NCBI RefSeq assembly: GCF_014203395.1
Contig: NZ_JACHIW010000001.1
Coordinates: forward strand, 3,207,501-3,271,500
Reading direction: 5' to 3'
Length of the DNA stretch: 64,000 bases
Source: Saccharopolyspora phatthalungensis
Lineage (GTDB): Bacteria > Actinomycetota > Actinomycetes > Mycobacteriales > Pseudonocardiaceae
Positions 45,662 to 54,651 of the stretch are shown here, piece by piece. Each line of letters begins with the position of its first letter. Positions within the stretch are counted from its first letter, which is position 1. Made by a program: the position numbers and the translations under genes. The notes beneath the pieces are model-generated. The model was not told the origin of the DNA. It worked only from the letters and a program-made list of their open reading frames with translations, and did not search any database.

Positions 45662-46731
45662 CCGCGCTGCACCTGCGCGCCGTCGTGCTGCCCGACGGCG
45701 TGCATCGCGAACTGTGGGTCCGCGACGGACGGATCAGCCTGGAGCCGGTGCCCGGGGCCACGACGGTGTTCGACGGCGGCTACGTGCTGCCGGGTCTGGT
45801 CGACGCGCACTGCCATGTCGGGATCGGCGCCGACGGCCCGGTGGAGCTCGACGAGGCCGCGGCGCAGGCAGAAGCCGACCGGGACGCCGGAACATTGCTG
45901 ATTCGCGACTGCGGCTCACCGGTCGACACCCGGCCGCTGCGGGAGCGCGCGGACCTGCCCCGGATCATCCGAGCTGGCAAGCACTTGGCGCGCCCCAAGC
46001 GTTACCTCCCGTACCTGGCCGACCAGCTGGAGAACGAGGAGCAGTTGCCCGCCGCGGTCGCCGAACAGGTCGCTTACGGCGACGGCTGGATCAAGCTCGT
46101 CGGCGACTGGATCGACCGGTCGGTGGGCGACCTCGCGCCGCTGTGGAGCGACGAGGCGCTGGCCGAGGCGATCGCGACGGCGCACCGCCTGGGTGCCCGC
46201 GTCACCGCGCACGTCTTCGGCGAGTCCGCGCTGCCCGGCCTGATCGCGGCGGGCATCGACTGCATCGAGCACGGCACCGGGCTCACCGACGACACGGTCG
46301 AGATGATGGCGCGGCACGGCACGGCGCTGGTGCCGACCTTGATCAACGTCGAGAACTTCCCCTCCTTCGCGGCGGCTGCGACCAGGTACCCGGCCTACGC
46401 CGCGCACATGACCGATCTGTACGAGCGGGCCGACCGGACGGTCGCCAAGGCGATCGAGGCGGGCATCCCCGTGTACGCAGGCACCGACGCCGGTGGCGGT
46501 ATCGCGCACGGCTTGCTGGCCGACGAAGTGCTCGCGCTGCACCGGGTCGGGATGTCGGCCGAGCAGGCCCTGGGCGCGGCGTCGTGGGCCGCGCGTGAGT
46601 GGCTGGGCTGGTCCGGGCTTGAGCACGGCGCCCCGGCCGACCTGGTCTGCTACGACGCGGATCCGCGCAAGGACCTGACGGTCCTGGGCCACCCCAAGCG
46701 CATCGTCCTGCGCGGCAACGTCGTCGGCTGA
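45658..46731 (+). CDS. amidohydrolase family protein
   Basis: A 357-residue metal-dependent hydrolase. The metal-binding motif GLVDAHCHVG lies near residues 47-56, further histidines are in RVTAHVFGESAL and CIEHGTGL, and an aspartate in VYAGTDAGGG. This is the imidazolonepropionase/prolidase-like branch of amidohydrolases; the substrate is unknown. The ATG overlaps the ffh stop (ATGA), a conserved-looking linkage that does not by itself suggest a role in targeting. Confidence 0.87.
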   Translation: MTALHLRAVVLPDGVHRELWVRDGRISLEPVPGATTVFDGGYVLPGLVDAHCHVGIGADGPVELDEAAAQAEADRDAGTLLIRDCGSPVDTRPLRERADLPRIIRAGKHLARPKRYLPYLADQLENEEQLPAAVAEQVAYGDGWIKLVGDWIDRSVGDLAPLWSDEALAEAIATAHRLGARVTAHVFGESALPGLIAAGIDCIEHGTGLTDDTVEMMARHGTALVPTLINVENFPSFAAAATRYPAYAAHMTDLYERADRTVAKAIEAGIPVYAGTDAGGGIAHGLLADEVLALHRVGMSAEQALGAASWAAREWLGWSGLEHGAPADLVCYDADPRKDLTVLGHPKRIVLRGNVVG

Positions 46732-46839
46732 GCGCGATCGGGCGCATGGAGTCGGTTCCGGCCGCCTTCCCGACCCGGCCGGATCGCGTGATCGCTTCCT
46801 CAGGTGGCGGATGACCCTGTTCCCGGAAGCCCGATGCGG

Positions 46840-46875
46840 CTTGCCTGTTCGTGAGACCTTGCCTGTTCGTGAGAC
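46840..46875 (+). repeat. perfect 18-bp tandem duplication
   Basis: CTTGCCTGTTCGTGAGAC occurs twice head to tail (46840-46857, 46858-46875) in the gap before the first CPBP gene. Non-coding. Confidence 0.9.
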
Positions 46876-46929
46876 ATGGCGGCGACTGGATACGCCTTCG
46901 CGGTGTGACCTTGCTCGCTCGAATGTGCA

Positions 46930-46963
46930 GCTCGGCAGCGAGGACCGGGCGTCGCTGCCGAGC
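46930..46963. promoter_or_regulatory. 12-bp inverted repeat at the CPBP gene promoter
   Basis: GCTCGGCAGCGA (46930-46941) and TCGCTGCCGAGC (46952-46963), 10-nt loop. A -10-like TAGGCT at 46976-46981 would place the -35 region inside the right arm, so it may be an operator. As a terminator it lacks a T-run. Confidence 0.4.
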
Positions 46964-47004
46964 CCGGTGATCGCCTAGGCTGAGGTTGATGAGGGGAGCG
47001 CAGC

Positions 47005-47859
47005 GTGGGTGAGCAGCCCGAGCGGGAACGACCGGAGTTTCCGGAACCGCCGGGGGAACCGGGCCCGAAGCCGTCGGCGCCGTTCTCGCGACCGATGCAT
47101 CCGGCGCAGGACAGCACCGACCCGGACCTGCACCCGCGGTTCTGGGAAGCGCAGCTGGAAGCTGCCCGCCGCGGCTCCCTGGCCTGGGGTTTCGCCGCGT
47201 TCTTCATCGGTTACGGCGGCTACTACCTGGCCGTGCTGATCCTCCACGCGATCCGGGCGGAGCGGGCAGGCGGGTTCGACCCCACCAAACCGCCGCACAC
47301 CGGCCCGCTGCTCTTGCTGGCCTTCGCCCCGAACATCCTGCTCGGCCTGGTGCCGGCGGTGTTCTCGTGGTGGCGCGGCAACGGCCTGCGCTCGGACTTC
47401 GGCATCCTGCCGAAGCGGCGCGACCTCAAAGTCGGCTTGGCCTGCGGCGTCGTCGCGCTGCTCGGGTCCTGGGCGCTGACGATGGTGATCATCGCGATCT
47501 CCGGGCCGCCGCCGGCGAGCGATCTGGCGCGGCTGATGCAGGGCGAGCGGACCGTGTGGCTGTTCCTGTTCGCGCTGTTCGCCTTCCTGGGCGCGCCGCT
47601 GACCGAGGAACTGCTCATGCGTGGTGCGCTCTGGGGTGCCTTGGAGCATTACCGAATCCCGCGATACGCGATCCTGGTGCTCACGGCGTTGATCTTCGCC
47701 CTGATTCACCAGGAGGTGTGGCGTACTCCCGTGTTGTTCGTCGGTGGCCTGGCGATCGGCGCTGCGCGCATGATCACCGGTCGGGTGGCTGCGAGCATGA
47801 TCGCCCACGCCACGAACAACTTTCTGCCTGCATTGCTGTTGTTCGCCGTCGCCGGGTGA
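47005..47859 (+). CDS. CPBP-family intramembrane protease
   Basis: 284 residues: a disordered Pro/Glu-rich cytosolic start (about 50 residues), then about eight spans. Catalytic motifs of the CAAX protease and bacteriocin-processing family are present: E201-E202...R206 (TEELLMRG), a histidine in LIFALIHQE and a second in MIAHATNNFLP. GAGGGGAG sets the GTG start. Substrates are unknown. A paralogue follows 109 bp later. Confidence 0.87.
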   Translation: MGEQPERERPEFPEPPGEPGPKPSAPFSRPMHPAQDSTDPDLHPRFWEAQLEAARRGSLAWGFAAFFIGYGGYYLAVLILHAIRAERAGGFDPTKPPHTGPLLLLAFAPNILLGLVPAVFSWWRGNGLRSDFGILPKRRDLKVGLACGVVALLGSWALTMVIIAISGPPPASDLARLMQGERTVWLFLFALFAFLGAPLTEELLMRGALWGALEHYRIPRYAILVLTALIFALIHQEVWRTPVLFVGGLAIGAARMITGRVAASMIAHATNNFLPALLLFAVAG

Positions 47860-47968
47860 ATATCGCTGCCGTCCGCCGCGCGGGCGACGGTAACCTGGCG
47901 GCTCCGCCGGTGTCCGCACGTCGACATCGCCAGGCAAGTGGCCGCCTAGCGGCACCACGGAGGCGCCC

Positions 47969-48724
47969 GTGAACGTACCGCAAAAGCCAGATCGCGCCGG
48001 GAACGCGCCGCTGCCGCCCAACCCGCCGGAACCCGCACTGGGCCGGACCCATCGCTGGGGGCTCGGCGCGTTCTTCTTCGCGCAGGCGATCTTCGTGCTG
48101 GTTTCGGTGACGCTGGCCGCCGCGCTGGGCAGCCCGGACGGCATGGCGATGGTCCTGATGCTGGTGCTGCCGACCGTGCTGGCCGGCGCGGTGGCGGTGG
48201 TCATCACCCTGGTGCGCGGCAACGGCCCGCGGCTCGACTTCGGCCTCGAATGGCACTGGTCGGACGTCACCACCGGCCTGGCGATCGGGGGTATCGGCCT
48301 GGTCACGACGACCATCGCCTCGATGCTGTGGATCCGCTGGATGGGGCCGGGAGATGGGCAGTCCACTGTGAGCAGCCTGCTCGACGGCGTGCAGTTGCCG
48401 CCGGCGCTGGCGGTGGTGATCTTCCTGCACATCTGGTTGGTGGCGCCGCTGTGCGAGGAATTGCTCTACCGCGGGCTGCTCTGGGGCGCGATGGAACGGC
48501 TCCGGTGGAGCCAGCTGAACGTGTTCGTGCTCAGCACCGCGGTGTTCGCGATCGGTCACTTGGAGCCGAACCGAACCGCTCTGCTGCTGGTGATCGCCAT
48601 CCCGATCGGCGTGGCCCGGATGGTGACCGGAAGGCTGACCGCGAGCGTGGTCGCGCACCAGGTGAACAACTTCCTGCCGGCGCTGGGGTTGTTGCTGATC
48701 TCCCTGGGGTTGCTACCGACCTGA
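47969..48724 (+). CDS. second CPBP-family intramembrane protease
   Basis: 251 residues with the same motif set as the upstream gene: E163-E164...R168 (CEELLYRG), VFAIGHLEPNR and VVAHQVNNFLPALG. It is an evident tandem paralogue, though diverged outside the motifs, with a shorter N-terminus. GTG start with GGAGG 5 bp ahead. Some CPBP proteins are partners of sensors or sigma/anti-sigma pathways; nothing here identifies a target. Confidence 0.87.
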   Translation: MNVPQKPDRAGNAPLPPNPPEPALGRTHRWGLGAFFFAQAIFVLVSVTLAAALGSPDGMAMVLMLVLPTVLAGAVAVVITLVRGNGPRLDFGLEWHWSDVTTGLAIGGIGLVTTTIASMLWIRWMGPGDGQSTVSSLLDGVQLPPALAVVIFLHIWLVAPLCEELLYRGLLWGAMERLRWSQLNVFVLSTAVFAIGHLEPNRTALLLVIAIPIGVARMVTGRLTASVVAHQVNNFLPALGLLLISLGLLPT

Positions 48725-48914
48725 GCCCGGCGGGCGAACCGGCCCCGCAAGCTTTCGGGGTTCGCGGTATCTGGCAGAATGGGATGCTGTTCGCCGCGAG
48801 GGGTCCCTCTCACCGCTCGTGGCCGATTGACCTACGAGCATTCCACTCCGCTGCCCCACACGGCTTGGCATGTTCACCGGAGCACGAACGAGAGTCTGAG
48901 GAGCACCAGCACCC

Positions 48915-49355
48915 GTGGCTGTGAAGATCAAGCTCGCGCGGATCGGCAAGATCCGCGAGCCGCACTACCGCATCGTCGTCGCCGACGCCCGGACCCGCCG
49001 CAACGGCCGGGCCATCGAGACGATCGGGCAGTACCACCCGAAGGAGAACCCGAGCGGCATCGTCGTCAACTCGGAGCGGGTGCAGTACTGGCTGGGCGTC
49101 GGCGCGCAGCCGACCGAACCGGTGCGCAACATCCTGGAGATCACCGGCGACTGGCAGAAGTTCAAGGGCCTGCCCGGTGCCGAGGGGCGTCTGCAGGTCG
49201 CCCCGCCGAAGCCGAGCAAGCAGGAGCTGTTCGAGGCCGCGCTGGCCGCGGCCGGCGAGGAGCCCACCACCGAGGCCACCACCCCGAAGAAGAAGGGTGC
49301 GAAGAAGGCCGAGGACACGGCTGAAGAGCAGAAGTCCGAGGAAGGTCAGGCGTGA
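48915..49355 (+). CDS. rpsP: 30S ribosomal protein S16
   Basis: 146 residues. The N-terminal 80 match S16 ([35 protein letters not shown]), followed by the charged Lys/Glu/Ala extension typical of actinobacteria. GTG at 48915. A CAGAAT -10-like element at 48775-48780 suggests the operon promoter, leaving a leader of about 130 nt. Its stop overlaps the khpA GTG. Confidence 0.96.
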   Translation: MAVKIKLARIGKIREPHYRIVVADARTRRNGRAIETIGQYHPKENPSGIVVNSERVQYWLGVGAQPTEPVRNILEITGDWQKFKGLPGAEGRLQVAPPKPSKQELFEAALAAAGEEPTTEATTPKKKGAKKAEDTAEEQKSEEGQA

Positions 49356-49591
49356 CAGTCCTCGCGGACGCGCTTGAACACCTGGTGCGCGGCATCGTCG
49401 ACAACCCCGACGATGTCCGCGTACAGCTGCTCACGACCCGGCGCGGTCGCACCCTTGAGGTGCACGTGAACCCGGACGACCTGGGCAAGGTCATCGGTCG
49501 CGGTGGGCGCACCGCGACCGCGCTGCGCACTGTGATGTCCGGCATCGGCGGTCGCGGTATCCGGGTCGACGTGGTGGACACCGACCGCTGA
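49352..49591 (+). CDS. khpA: KH-domain RNA-binding protein KhpA
   Basis: A 79-residue single KH domain with G45-KVIGRGG motif. It binds RNA and, with KhpB (not in the window), influences small-RNA action and cell-wall growth in Gram-positives. The GTG overlaps the rpsP stop, the conserved position between rpsP and rimM. Confidence 0.93.
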   Translation: MTVLADALEHLVRGIVDNPDDVRVQLLTTRRGRTLEVHVNPDDLGKVIGRGGRTATALRTVMSGIGGRGIRVDVVDTDR

Positions 49592-49593
49592 AC

Positions 49594-50139
49594 ATGATCA
49601 TGAGCGAGTCCGAGCCGCAAATCCTCGCTGTCGGTCGCGTCGTCCGGCCGCACGGCGTGCGGGGGGAGCTTGTCGTCGAGGTGCTCACCGACAGCCCGGA
49701 GCTGCGGTTCGCTCCCGGCTCGGTGCTCGGGGTCCAGCGGCGCGGGGTGGTCCGCGCGCAGAACCTGACGGTGACAGCCGCCCGGCAGCACGCCGGGCGG
49801 CTGCTCGTGCGCGCGGCGGGCGTCGAGGGCCGGGAGGCCGCCGAGGAGCTGCGCGGCGTGCTGCTCACGGTCCGCTCCGACGTCCTCGAACCGACCGGCG
49901 ACCCGGACGAATTCCACGACCACGAGCTCATCGGCCTGCTGGTGGTGCAGGTCTCCGGTGCCGCGGTGGGTGCGGTGCAGGAAGTGCTGCACACGCCCGC
50001 CGGGGAACTGCTGGCCGTGCGCACCGACGATGGCCGGGAGGTCCTGGTGCCGTTCGTGGCCGAGATCGTCCCCGAGGTCGATCTCGCCGCCGGCCGCCTC
50101 GTCGTAGACCCGCCGGAAGGGTTGCTCGACGCGGAGTAA
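49594..50139 (+). CDS. rimM: 16S rRNA processing protein RimM
   Basis: 181 residues with the N-terminal RimM domain ([22 protein letters not shown]) and C-terminal PRC-barrel ([34 protein letters not shown]). It assists maturation of the 30S head with S19. Two bases separate it from khpA. ATG codons at 49594 and 49600 are both possible starts. Confidence 0.95.
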   Translation: MIMSESEPQILAVGRVVRPHGVRGELVVEVLTDSPELRFAPGSVLGVQRRGVVRAQNLTVTAARQHAGRLLVRAAGVEGREAAEELRGVLLTVRSDVLEPTGDPDEFHDHELIGLLVVQVSGAAVGAVQEVLHTPAGELLAVRTDDGREVLVPFVAEIVPEVDLAAGRLVVDPPEGLLDAE

Positions 50140-50209
50140 CGCCGGACCGGCAACAGCGAGCAAAACCGCCCTCGCCGTCCGGCGGGGGTGTTTCCATTTC
50201 GAGGGCCCC

Positions 50210-51004
50210 ATGCGCATCGACGTCATCACGATCTTCCCTGACTACTTGGCCCCGCTGCGGGAAGCGCTGCTGGGCAAGGCCATCGAGCGCGACCGGATCG
50301 CGGTCGGCGTGCACGACCTGCGGAACTGGACGCACGACGTGCACCGGGCGGTGGATGACAGCCCGTACGGCGGCGGCCCCGGCATGGTGATGAAGCCGGA
50401 CGTCTGGGGCGAGGCGCTGGACGCCGTTTGCGGTACCGCGCAAACCCCGGTGCCGCGGCTGGTGGTGCCGACCCCGGCCGGACGGCCGTTCGACCAGCGC
50501 ACCGCGATCCGCTGGTCCGCCGAGCCGTGGCTGGTGTTCGCCTGCGGCCGCTACGAGGGCATCGACCAGCGGGTGATCGACGACGCCGCGACCCGGATGC
50601 CGGTGGAAGAGGTCTCCATCGGCGACTACGTGCTGGTCGGCGGCGAGGTCGCCGCGCTGGTCATGATCGAGGCGGTGGCCCGGCTGCTGCCCGGCGTGCT
50701 GGGCAACCCGCTGTCGGCCGAGCAGGACTCGTTCTCCGACGGGCTGCTCGAAGGCCCCTGCTACACCCGGCCCGAGGTGTGGCGCGGGCACGCCGTGCCC
50801 GACGTGCTGCGCTCCGGAAACCACGCCGCGATCGCCCGCTGGCGCCGCGATCAGGCGCTGGCCCGGACTTACCGGCGGCGCCCGGACCTGCTGGCCGCGC
50901 TGCCGACGGGGACCCTGGACGCGGCCGACCGCGCACAACTCGATAAGCTGCGCGAGTCGGAGCATTCCGACGAGTCCCGGGATGCCGGAGACGCGCCGCG
51001 TTGA
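50210..51004 (+). CDS. trmD: tRNA (guanine-N1)-methyltransferase
   Basis: A 264-residue SPOUT-class enzyme methylating G37 of tRNAs with [16 protein letters not shown] start, [31 protein letters not shown] and the knotted cofactor site [31 protein letters not shown] are present. The C-terminal tail is slightly acidic. It is part of the rpsP-khpA-rimM-trmD-rplS operon. Confidence 0.97.
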   Translation: MRIDVITIFPDYLAPLREALLGKAIERDRIAVGVHDLRNWTHDVHRAVDDSPYGGGPGMVMKPDVWGEALDAVCGTAQTPVPRLVVPTPAGRPFDQRTAIRWSAEPWLVFACGRYEGIDQRVIDDAATRMPVEEVSIGDYVLVGGEVAALVMIEAVARLLPGVLGNPLSAEQDSFSDGLLEGPCYTRPEVWRGHAVPDVLRSGNHAAIARWRRDQALARTYRRRPDLLAALPTGTLDAADRAQLDKLRESEHSDESRDAGDAPR

Positions 51005-51197
51005 CCCCGCGTCGGTGGGGGCGGTTCAGACGTCGAAAAGCGGATCTGGCACACTGGAACGGTTGATGCAGCCGAACGGCAGGTTCGGCGTGCGCACAAG
51101 CAAGTTCATCCCGTGTCAGGCGGTGCCCATCAATTGGGTTGGGTCATCGACATGCGAGAACACGGGTGCCTTCGACACGGATGAGGACGGACCACCG

Positions 51198-51557
51198 ATG
51201 AACACCCTGGACGCGCTGGACGCCCAGTCGTTGCGTTCCGACATTCCGGCCTTCCGGCCTGGCGACACGCTGAAGGTCCACGTCCGCGTCATCGAGGGTT
51301 CGCGCGAGCGGATCCAGGTCTTCCAAGGCGTGGTCATCCGCCGGCAAGGCGATGGCATCCGGGAGACCTTCACCGTGCGCAAGATTTCCTTCGGTGTCGG
51401 TGTGGAGCGGACGTTCCCGGTGCACACCCCGAACATCGCGCAGATCGAGGTCGCGTCGCGCGGTGACGTTCGGCGGGCGAAGCTGTACTACCTGCGCGAG
51501 CTGCGCGGCAAGAAGGCGAAGATCAAGGAAAAGCGCGAGACCGCGCCGGCTTCCTGA
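51198..51557 (+). CDS. rplS: 50S ribosomal protein L19
   Basis: 119 residues. [25 protein letters not shown] and [24 protein letters not shown] are L19 hallmarks; it sits at the 30S-50S interface. The ATG at 51198 fits the family; upstream in-frame sequence is not L19-like. A 193-nt gap after trmD could hold a second promoter. Confidence 0.96.
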   Translation: MNTLDALDAQSLRSDIPAFRPGDTLKVHVRVIEGSRERIQVFQGVVIRRQGDGIRETFTVRKISFGVGVERTFPVHTPNIAQIEVASRGDVRRAKLYYLRELRGKKAKIKEKRETAPAS

Positions 51558-51580
51558 TCGACGATCTACGCGGAACCACC

Positions 51581-51614
51581 GAACGGCCCAGGTGCGCTCG
51601 CATCTGGGCCGTTC
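51581..51614 (+). terminator. long hairpin after rplS
   Basis: A 16-bp stem, GAACGGCCCAGGTGCG (51581-51596) with CGCATCTGGGCCGTTC (51599-51614), one G-U pair, very short loop, no T-run. Likely end of the rpsP-rplS operon. The rest of the 51558-51862 gap holds no gene I can support. Confidence 0.78.
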
Positions 51615-51862
51615 CGCATATCCGGCAACCCGGACAGGCGGGCGTTTTGCCCGGATTCCCGGCGGGCGACGCGCGCGAACGCCGAGAGCGGAATGCTCCA
51701 CCTTTGAGTGATCGCCGCCCCGTCCGATCTTCAATGCGCCGCCCAGGCGAATCGGATATAGCGGAAAAGAGCACGTCACAGCGGTCTCCTCGGGTCTCCG
51801 AGTCGGTTGCCTGTGGCGGGGGAGCGCGTCGGCGTGCGCCGTGGTTCCAGTAGCCTGGCCGG

Positions 51863-52777
51863 GTGGCCGACGTCATGCGCAGCGGATCAGCAGAAGACCC
51901 CCACGACGAGGAGCACCACAGCGGTGCCCCGGAGGAGTCGGGGGGCCGCTCCCGCCGTCGCAAGCCCAAGGGCAAGAAGAAGGGCTCGTTCTGGCGCGAG
52001 CTACCCATCCTGATCGTCACCGCCCTCGTGCTGACGGTGCTCATCCAGGCGTTCCTGGCCAGGGTGTACGTGATCCCGTCGCAGTCGATGGAGCAGACCC
52101 TGCACGGGTGCACGGGCTGCAACAACGATCGGGTGCTGGTGGACAAGATCACCTACCGGTTCGGCGATCCGGAGCCGGGCGACGTGGTGGTGTTCCGCGG
52201 CCCGCAGGCCTGGGTGCAGAACGAGTTCGAGACCGAGGAGACCACCAACCCGGTCGCCAAGTTCTTCCAGGGCGCTGCGTCGCTGCTGGGCTTCGGCGCC
52301 CCGGACGAGAAGGACTTCGTCAAGCGGGTGATCGCCGTCGGCGGCCAGACCGTGGAGTGCTGCGACGCGCAGAACCGGGTGCTGGTCGACGGCAAGCCGC
52401 TCAATGAGCCCTACCTGTACTGGGAGCCGGGCCGCGGGGTTGGCCAGGACGAGTTCAAGCCGGTGACGGTCCCGCCGGGGCACCTGTGGGTGATGGGCGA
52501 CAACCGCAACGACTCGGCCGATTCGCGCGTGCAGGGCGGCGGCGGCCTCAGCGGCGCGGTGCCGCTGGACAACGTGATCGGCAAGGCGCAGGTCATCGTG
52601 CTGCCGCCGACCCGCTGGCAGAGCATCCCGGAACCGAACCCGCAGACCACCGCGCTGGGCGCGCCCGGCTGGCAGACGGGGGTGCCGGTGGGTGTCGGTT
52701 TTGCCGCGGCGTTCCCGACGGTGTGGCTGGGTCGTAGGCTCCTCGGTGTGGTGAACAAACGACGGTCGCCGGAGTGA
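51863..52777 (+). CDS. lepB: signal peptidase I
   Basis: 304 residues. A basic, disordered N-terminus is followed by one membrane span (about 47-66) and the catalytic dyad S75 (PSQSMEQTL) and K154 ([11 protein letters not shown]). The conserved box [14 protein letters not shown] is present, and a second span lies near the C-terminus ([14 protein letters not shown]). It cleaves signal peptides of exported proteins. The GTG at 51863 is preceded by TAGCCT 6 bp earlier, so the message may be leaderless. Confidence 0.95.
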   Translation: MADVMRSGSAEDPHDEEHHSGAPEESGGRSRRRKPKGKKKGSFWRELPILIVTALVLTVLIQAFLARVYVIPSQSMEQTLHGCTGCNNDRVLVDKITYRFGDPEPGDVVVFRGPQAWVQNEFETEETTNPVAKFFQGAASLLGFGAPDEKDFVKRVIAVGGQTVECCDAQNRVLVDGKPLNEPYLYWEPGRGVGQDEFKPVTVPPGHLWVMGDNRNDSADSRVQGGGGLSGAVPLDNVIGKAQVIVLPPTRWQSIPEPNPQTTALGAPGWQTGVPVGVGFAAAFPTVWLGRRLLGVVNKRRSPE

Positions 52778-52784
52778 CGTCGAC

Positions 52785-53537
52785 GTGACGGTGGCGGAGT
52801 TCCGGCCGCCGAGGTCGGTGATCCGGCGCAGCAGTGGTAACTGGGCCCTCCAGAGCGCGTTGGACCGCCGGGGACTCGGGCCGGTGGCAGGTGTGGACGA
52901 AGCCGGGCGCGGCGCGTGCGCGGGTCCGCTCGTGGTGGCCGCGTGCGTGCTCAAACCCGGGGACGCGCGGCGGTTCGACGGGCTGACGGATTCTAAGGTG
53001 CTTTCGGAGGCGGATCGGGAACGTTTGTTCGACCGCATCACCCAATGGGCGCTGGGCTGGTCCACCATCGTGATCTCCGCCGAGGACGTCGACGCCCTCG
53101 GCATCCACGTGGCGAACCTGGAGGGCATGCGGCGCGCGGTCGCGCAGCTCAACACGCACCCCGGCTACGTGCTCACCGACGGCTTCCGGGTGCCGGGGCT
53201 CGCCTCGCCCAGCGTGGCGGTGGTGAAGGGCGACCTGGTGGCGGCCTGCGTGGCCGCCGCGTCGGTGCTCGCGAAGGTGACCCGCGACCGGCTGATGACC
53301 GCTGAGCTGCACGTCGACTTCCCGGACTATGGGTTCGACGAGCACAAGGGGTACAGCACGCCGGTGCACTCGGCCCGGCTGACGCGGTTCGGTCCCTGCG
53401 CCGAACACCGCTGGTCCTACGTGAACGTGGTGGCCGCGGCGCAGCGGCACGGGATGCGTTCGCCGCGAACCGTGACCAGCAAGCCCGGCTTGTTCGATGC
53501 TTCTGACGGGGATGTGGTGGACAATGAGGCGTTGTAG
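52785..53537 (+). CDS. rnhB: ribonuclease HII
   Basis: A 250-residue enzyme that nicks RNA in RNA-DNA hybrids and removes misincorporated ribonucleotides. Catalytic D38-E39 ([15 protein letters not shown]), LTDSKVLSE, and a further aspartate in VLTDGF are seen, with [22 protein letters not shown]. The usual DExGRGP is DEAGRGA here, a mild variant also found in other actinobacteria. It starts 8 bp after lepB. Confidence 0.94.
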   Translation: MTVAEFRPPRSVIRRSSGNWALQSALDRRGLGPVAGVDEAGRGACAGPLVVAACVLKPGDARRFDGLTDSKVLSEADRERLFDRITQWALGWSTIVISAEDVDALGIHVANLEGMRRAVAQLNTHPGYVLTDGFRVPGLASPSVAVVKGDLVAACVAAASVLAKVTRDRLMTAELHVDFPDYGFDEHKGYSTPVHSARLTRFGPCAEHRWSYVNVVAAAQRHGMRSPRTVTSKPGLFDASDGDVVDNEAL

Positions 53538-53570
53538 TCCGAACGGCAATGCAGAAGGGCTCGCACAGCG

Positions 53571-53894
53571 ATGAGCGCCGAGGATCTCGAAAAGTACGAG
53601 ACCGAGATGGAGCTGCAGCTCTACAAGGAGTACCGCGACATCGTCGGGCAGTTCACCTATGTCGTGGAGACCGAACGGCGCTTCTACCTGGCCAATGCGG
53701 TGGACGTCCAGGTGCGTAACTCCGACTCGGAGGTCTACTTCGAGGTGGCGATGTCGGACGCATGGGTGTGGGACATGTACCGACCGGCACGGTTCGTCAA
53801 GAACGTGCGGGTGATCACGTTCAAGGACGTCAACGTGGAGGAGCTGGACAAACCGGATCTCCGGCTGCCGGAGAGCGGCCCGTTCGGTTCCTGA
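53571..53894 (+). CDS. DUF2469 protein
   Basis: A 107-residue acidic protein (MSAEDLEKYETEMELQLYKEYRDIVGQFTYVVETERRFYLAN...) of a family very conserved in actinobacteria and always near rnhB and yraN. No enzymatic motif is recognised; function unknown. It is probably co-transcribed with rnhB, 33 bp away, and ended by the terminator at 53912. Confidence 0.92.
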   Translation: MSAEDLEKYETEMELQLYKEYRDIVGQFTYVVETERRFYLANAVDVQVRNSDSEVYFEVAMSDAWVWDMYRPARFVKNVRVITFKDVNVEELDKPDLRLPESGPFGS

Positions 53895-53911
53895 TCTGGG
53901 GCGTCGAAGCG

Positions 53912-53948
53912 GCTCGGGCGGTCGAATTCCGACCGCCCGAGCTTTTTT
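53912..53948 (+). terminator. intrinsic terminator after the DUF2469 gene
   Basis: A 13-bp stem GCTCGGGCGGTCG (53912-53924) / CGACCGCCCGAGC (53930-53942), 5-nt loop, TTTTTT at 53943-53948. Confidence 0.95.
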
Positions 53949-54249
53949 GCGCAGTAGTGCCGCACGCGGCAGATTGCGCCGCATCGTGATGTCGGAATGC
54001 GATTGAGCGCGTTTGCCTCGCGGTGAGTGCAGGCATTTGCGAATCGTTCCGACCCGTCCGGGTGAGCTGAGTTGTCCACAGGGGACCGCTTACTCCACAG
54101 ATTTCCGATCGGTACTAGAGATTGCTGTCGATCCCGGGCACGTTGGAGGTATCGACGTGCCCGGATCCGTTGGCGCACTTGGTGAAACTCTCTCACGTGC
54201 TCCCGGCGGACCGGCATGGATACCCGAATGCCGAACCGAGGAGGACGCC
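53949..54249. other. gap with a single DnaA-box-like nonamer
   Basis: 301 bp without a supportable gene. TTGTCCACA (54072-54080) matches the GC-rich actinobacterial DnaA box, and TACTCCACA at 54091 is a poorer one. It presumably holds the yraN promoter; TACTAGAG at 54113 could be a -10. Confidence 0.35.
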
Positions 54250-54651
54250 GTGCGCCGGAAAAAGGTCGTGGGTCAGCTGTCCGATGACGACACCAGGGGC
54301 CGCAGACACGCGTTGGGCGTCGAAGGGGAGCGGCTGGCGGCCGCGCTCCTGGAACGCCGCGGCCTGACCGTGCTGGACCGGAATTGGCAATGCCCGCAAG
54401 GAGAACTCGACATCGTCGCCACCGACGGCGACACCGTGGTGTGCTGCGAGGTCAAGGCGCGTTCCGGTGTCGACTACGGCGGACCGATCTACGCCATCGG
54501 GCCGGAGAAGATGAACCGGATCCGGGGTGTGGCGCGGTCCTGGCTGGCCGCGCGTGACCTGGTGGGTTGCCGGGTGCGGTTCGACGTCGTGTCGGTGCTG
54601 TGGCCACCGGGCAAGCGGCCGTGCATCAAGCATCTGGAGGGGGCGTTCTAG
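54250..54651 (+). CDS. yraN: YraN family protein (UPF0102, nuclease-like fold)
   Basis: 133 residues. The restriction-nuclease-like pattern is visible: [16 protein letters not shown], then E52-LD54 and E67-VK69 ([22 protein letters not shown]). The GTG at 54250 has GAGGAGG 6 bp ahead; longer frames upstream are not family-like. It is directly followed by yifB with no gap. Precise function is unknown; linkage to rnhB, yifB and dprA suggests nucleic-acid processing. Confidence 0.9.
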   Translation: MRRKKVVGQLSDDDTRGRRHALGVEGERLAAALLERRGLTVLDRNWQCPQGELDIVATDGDTVVCCEVKARSGVDYGGPIYAIGPEKMNRIRGVARSWLAARDLVGCRVRFDVVSVLWPPGKRPCIKHLEGAF

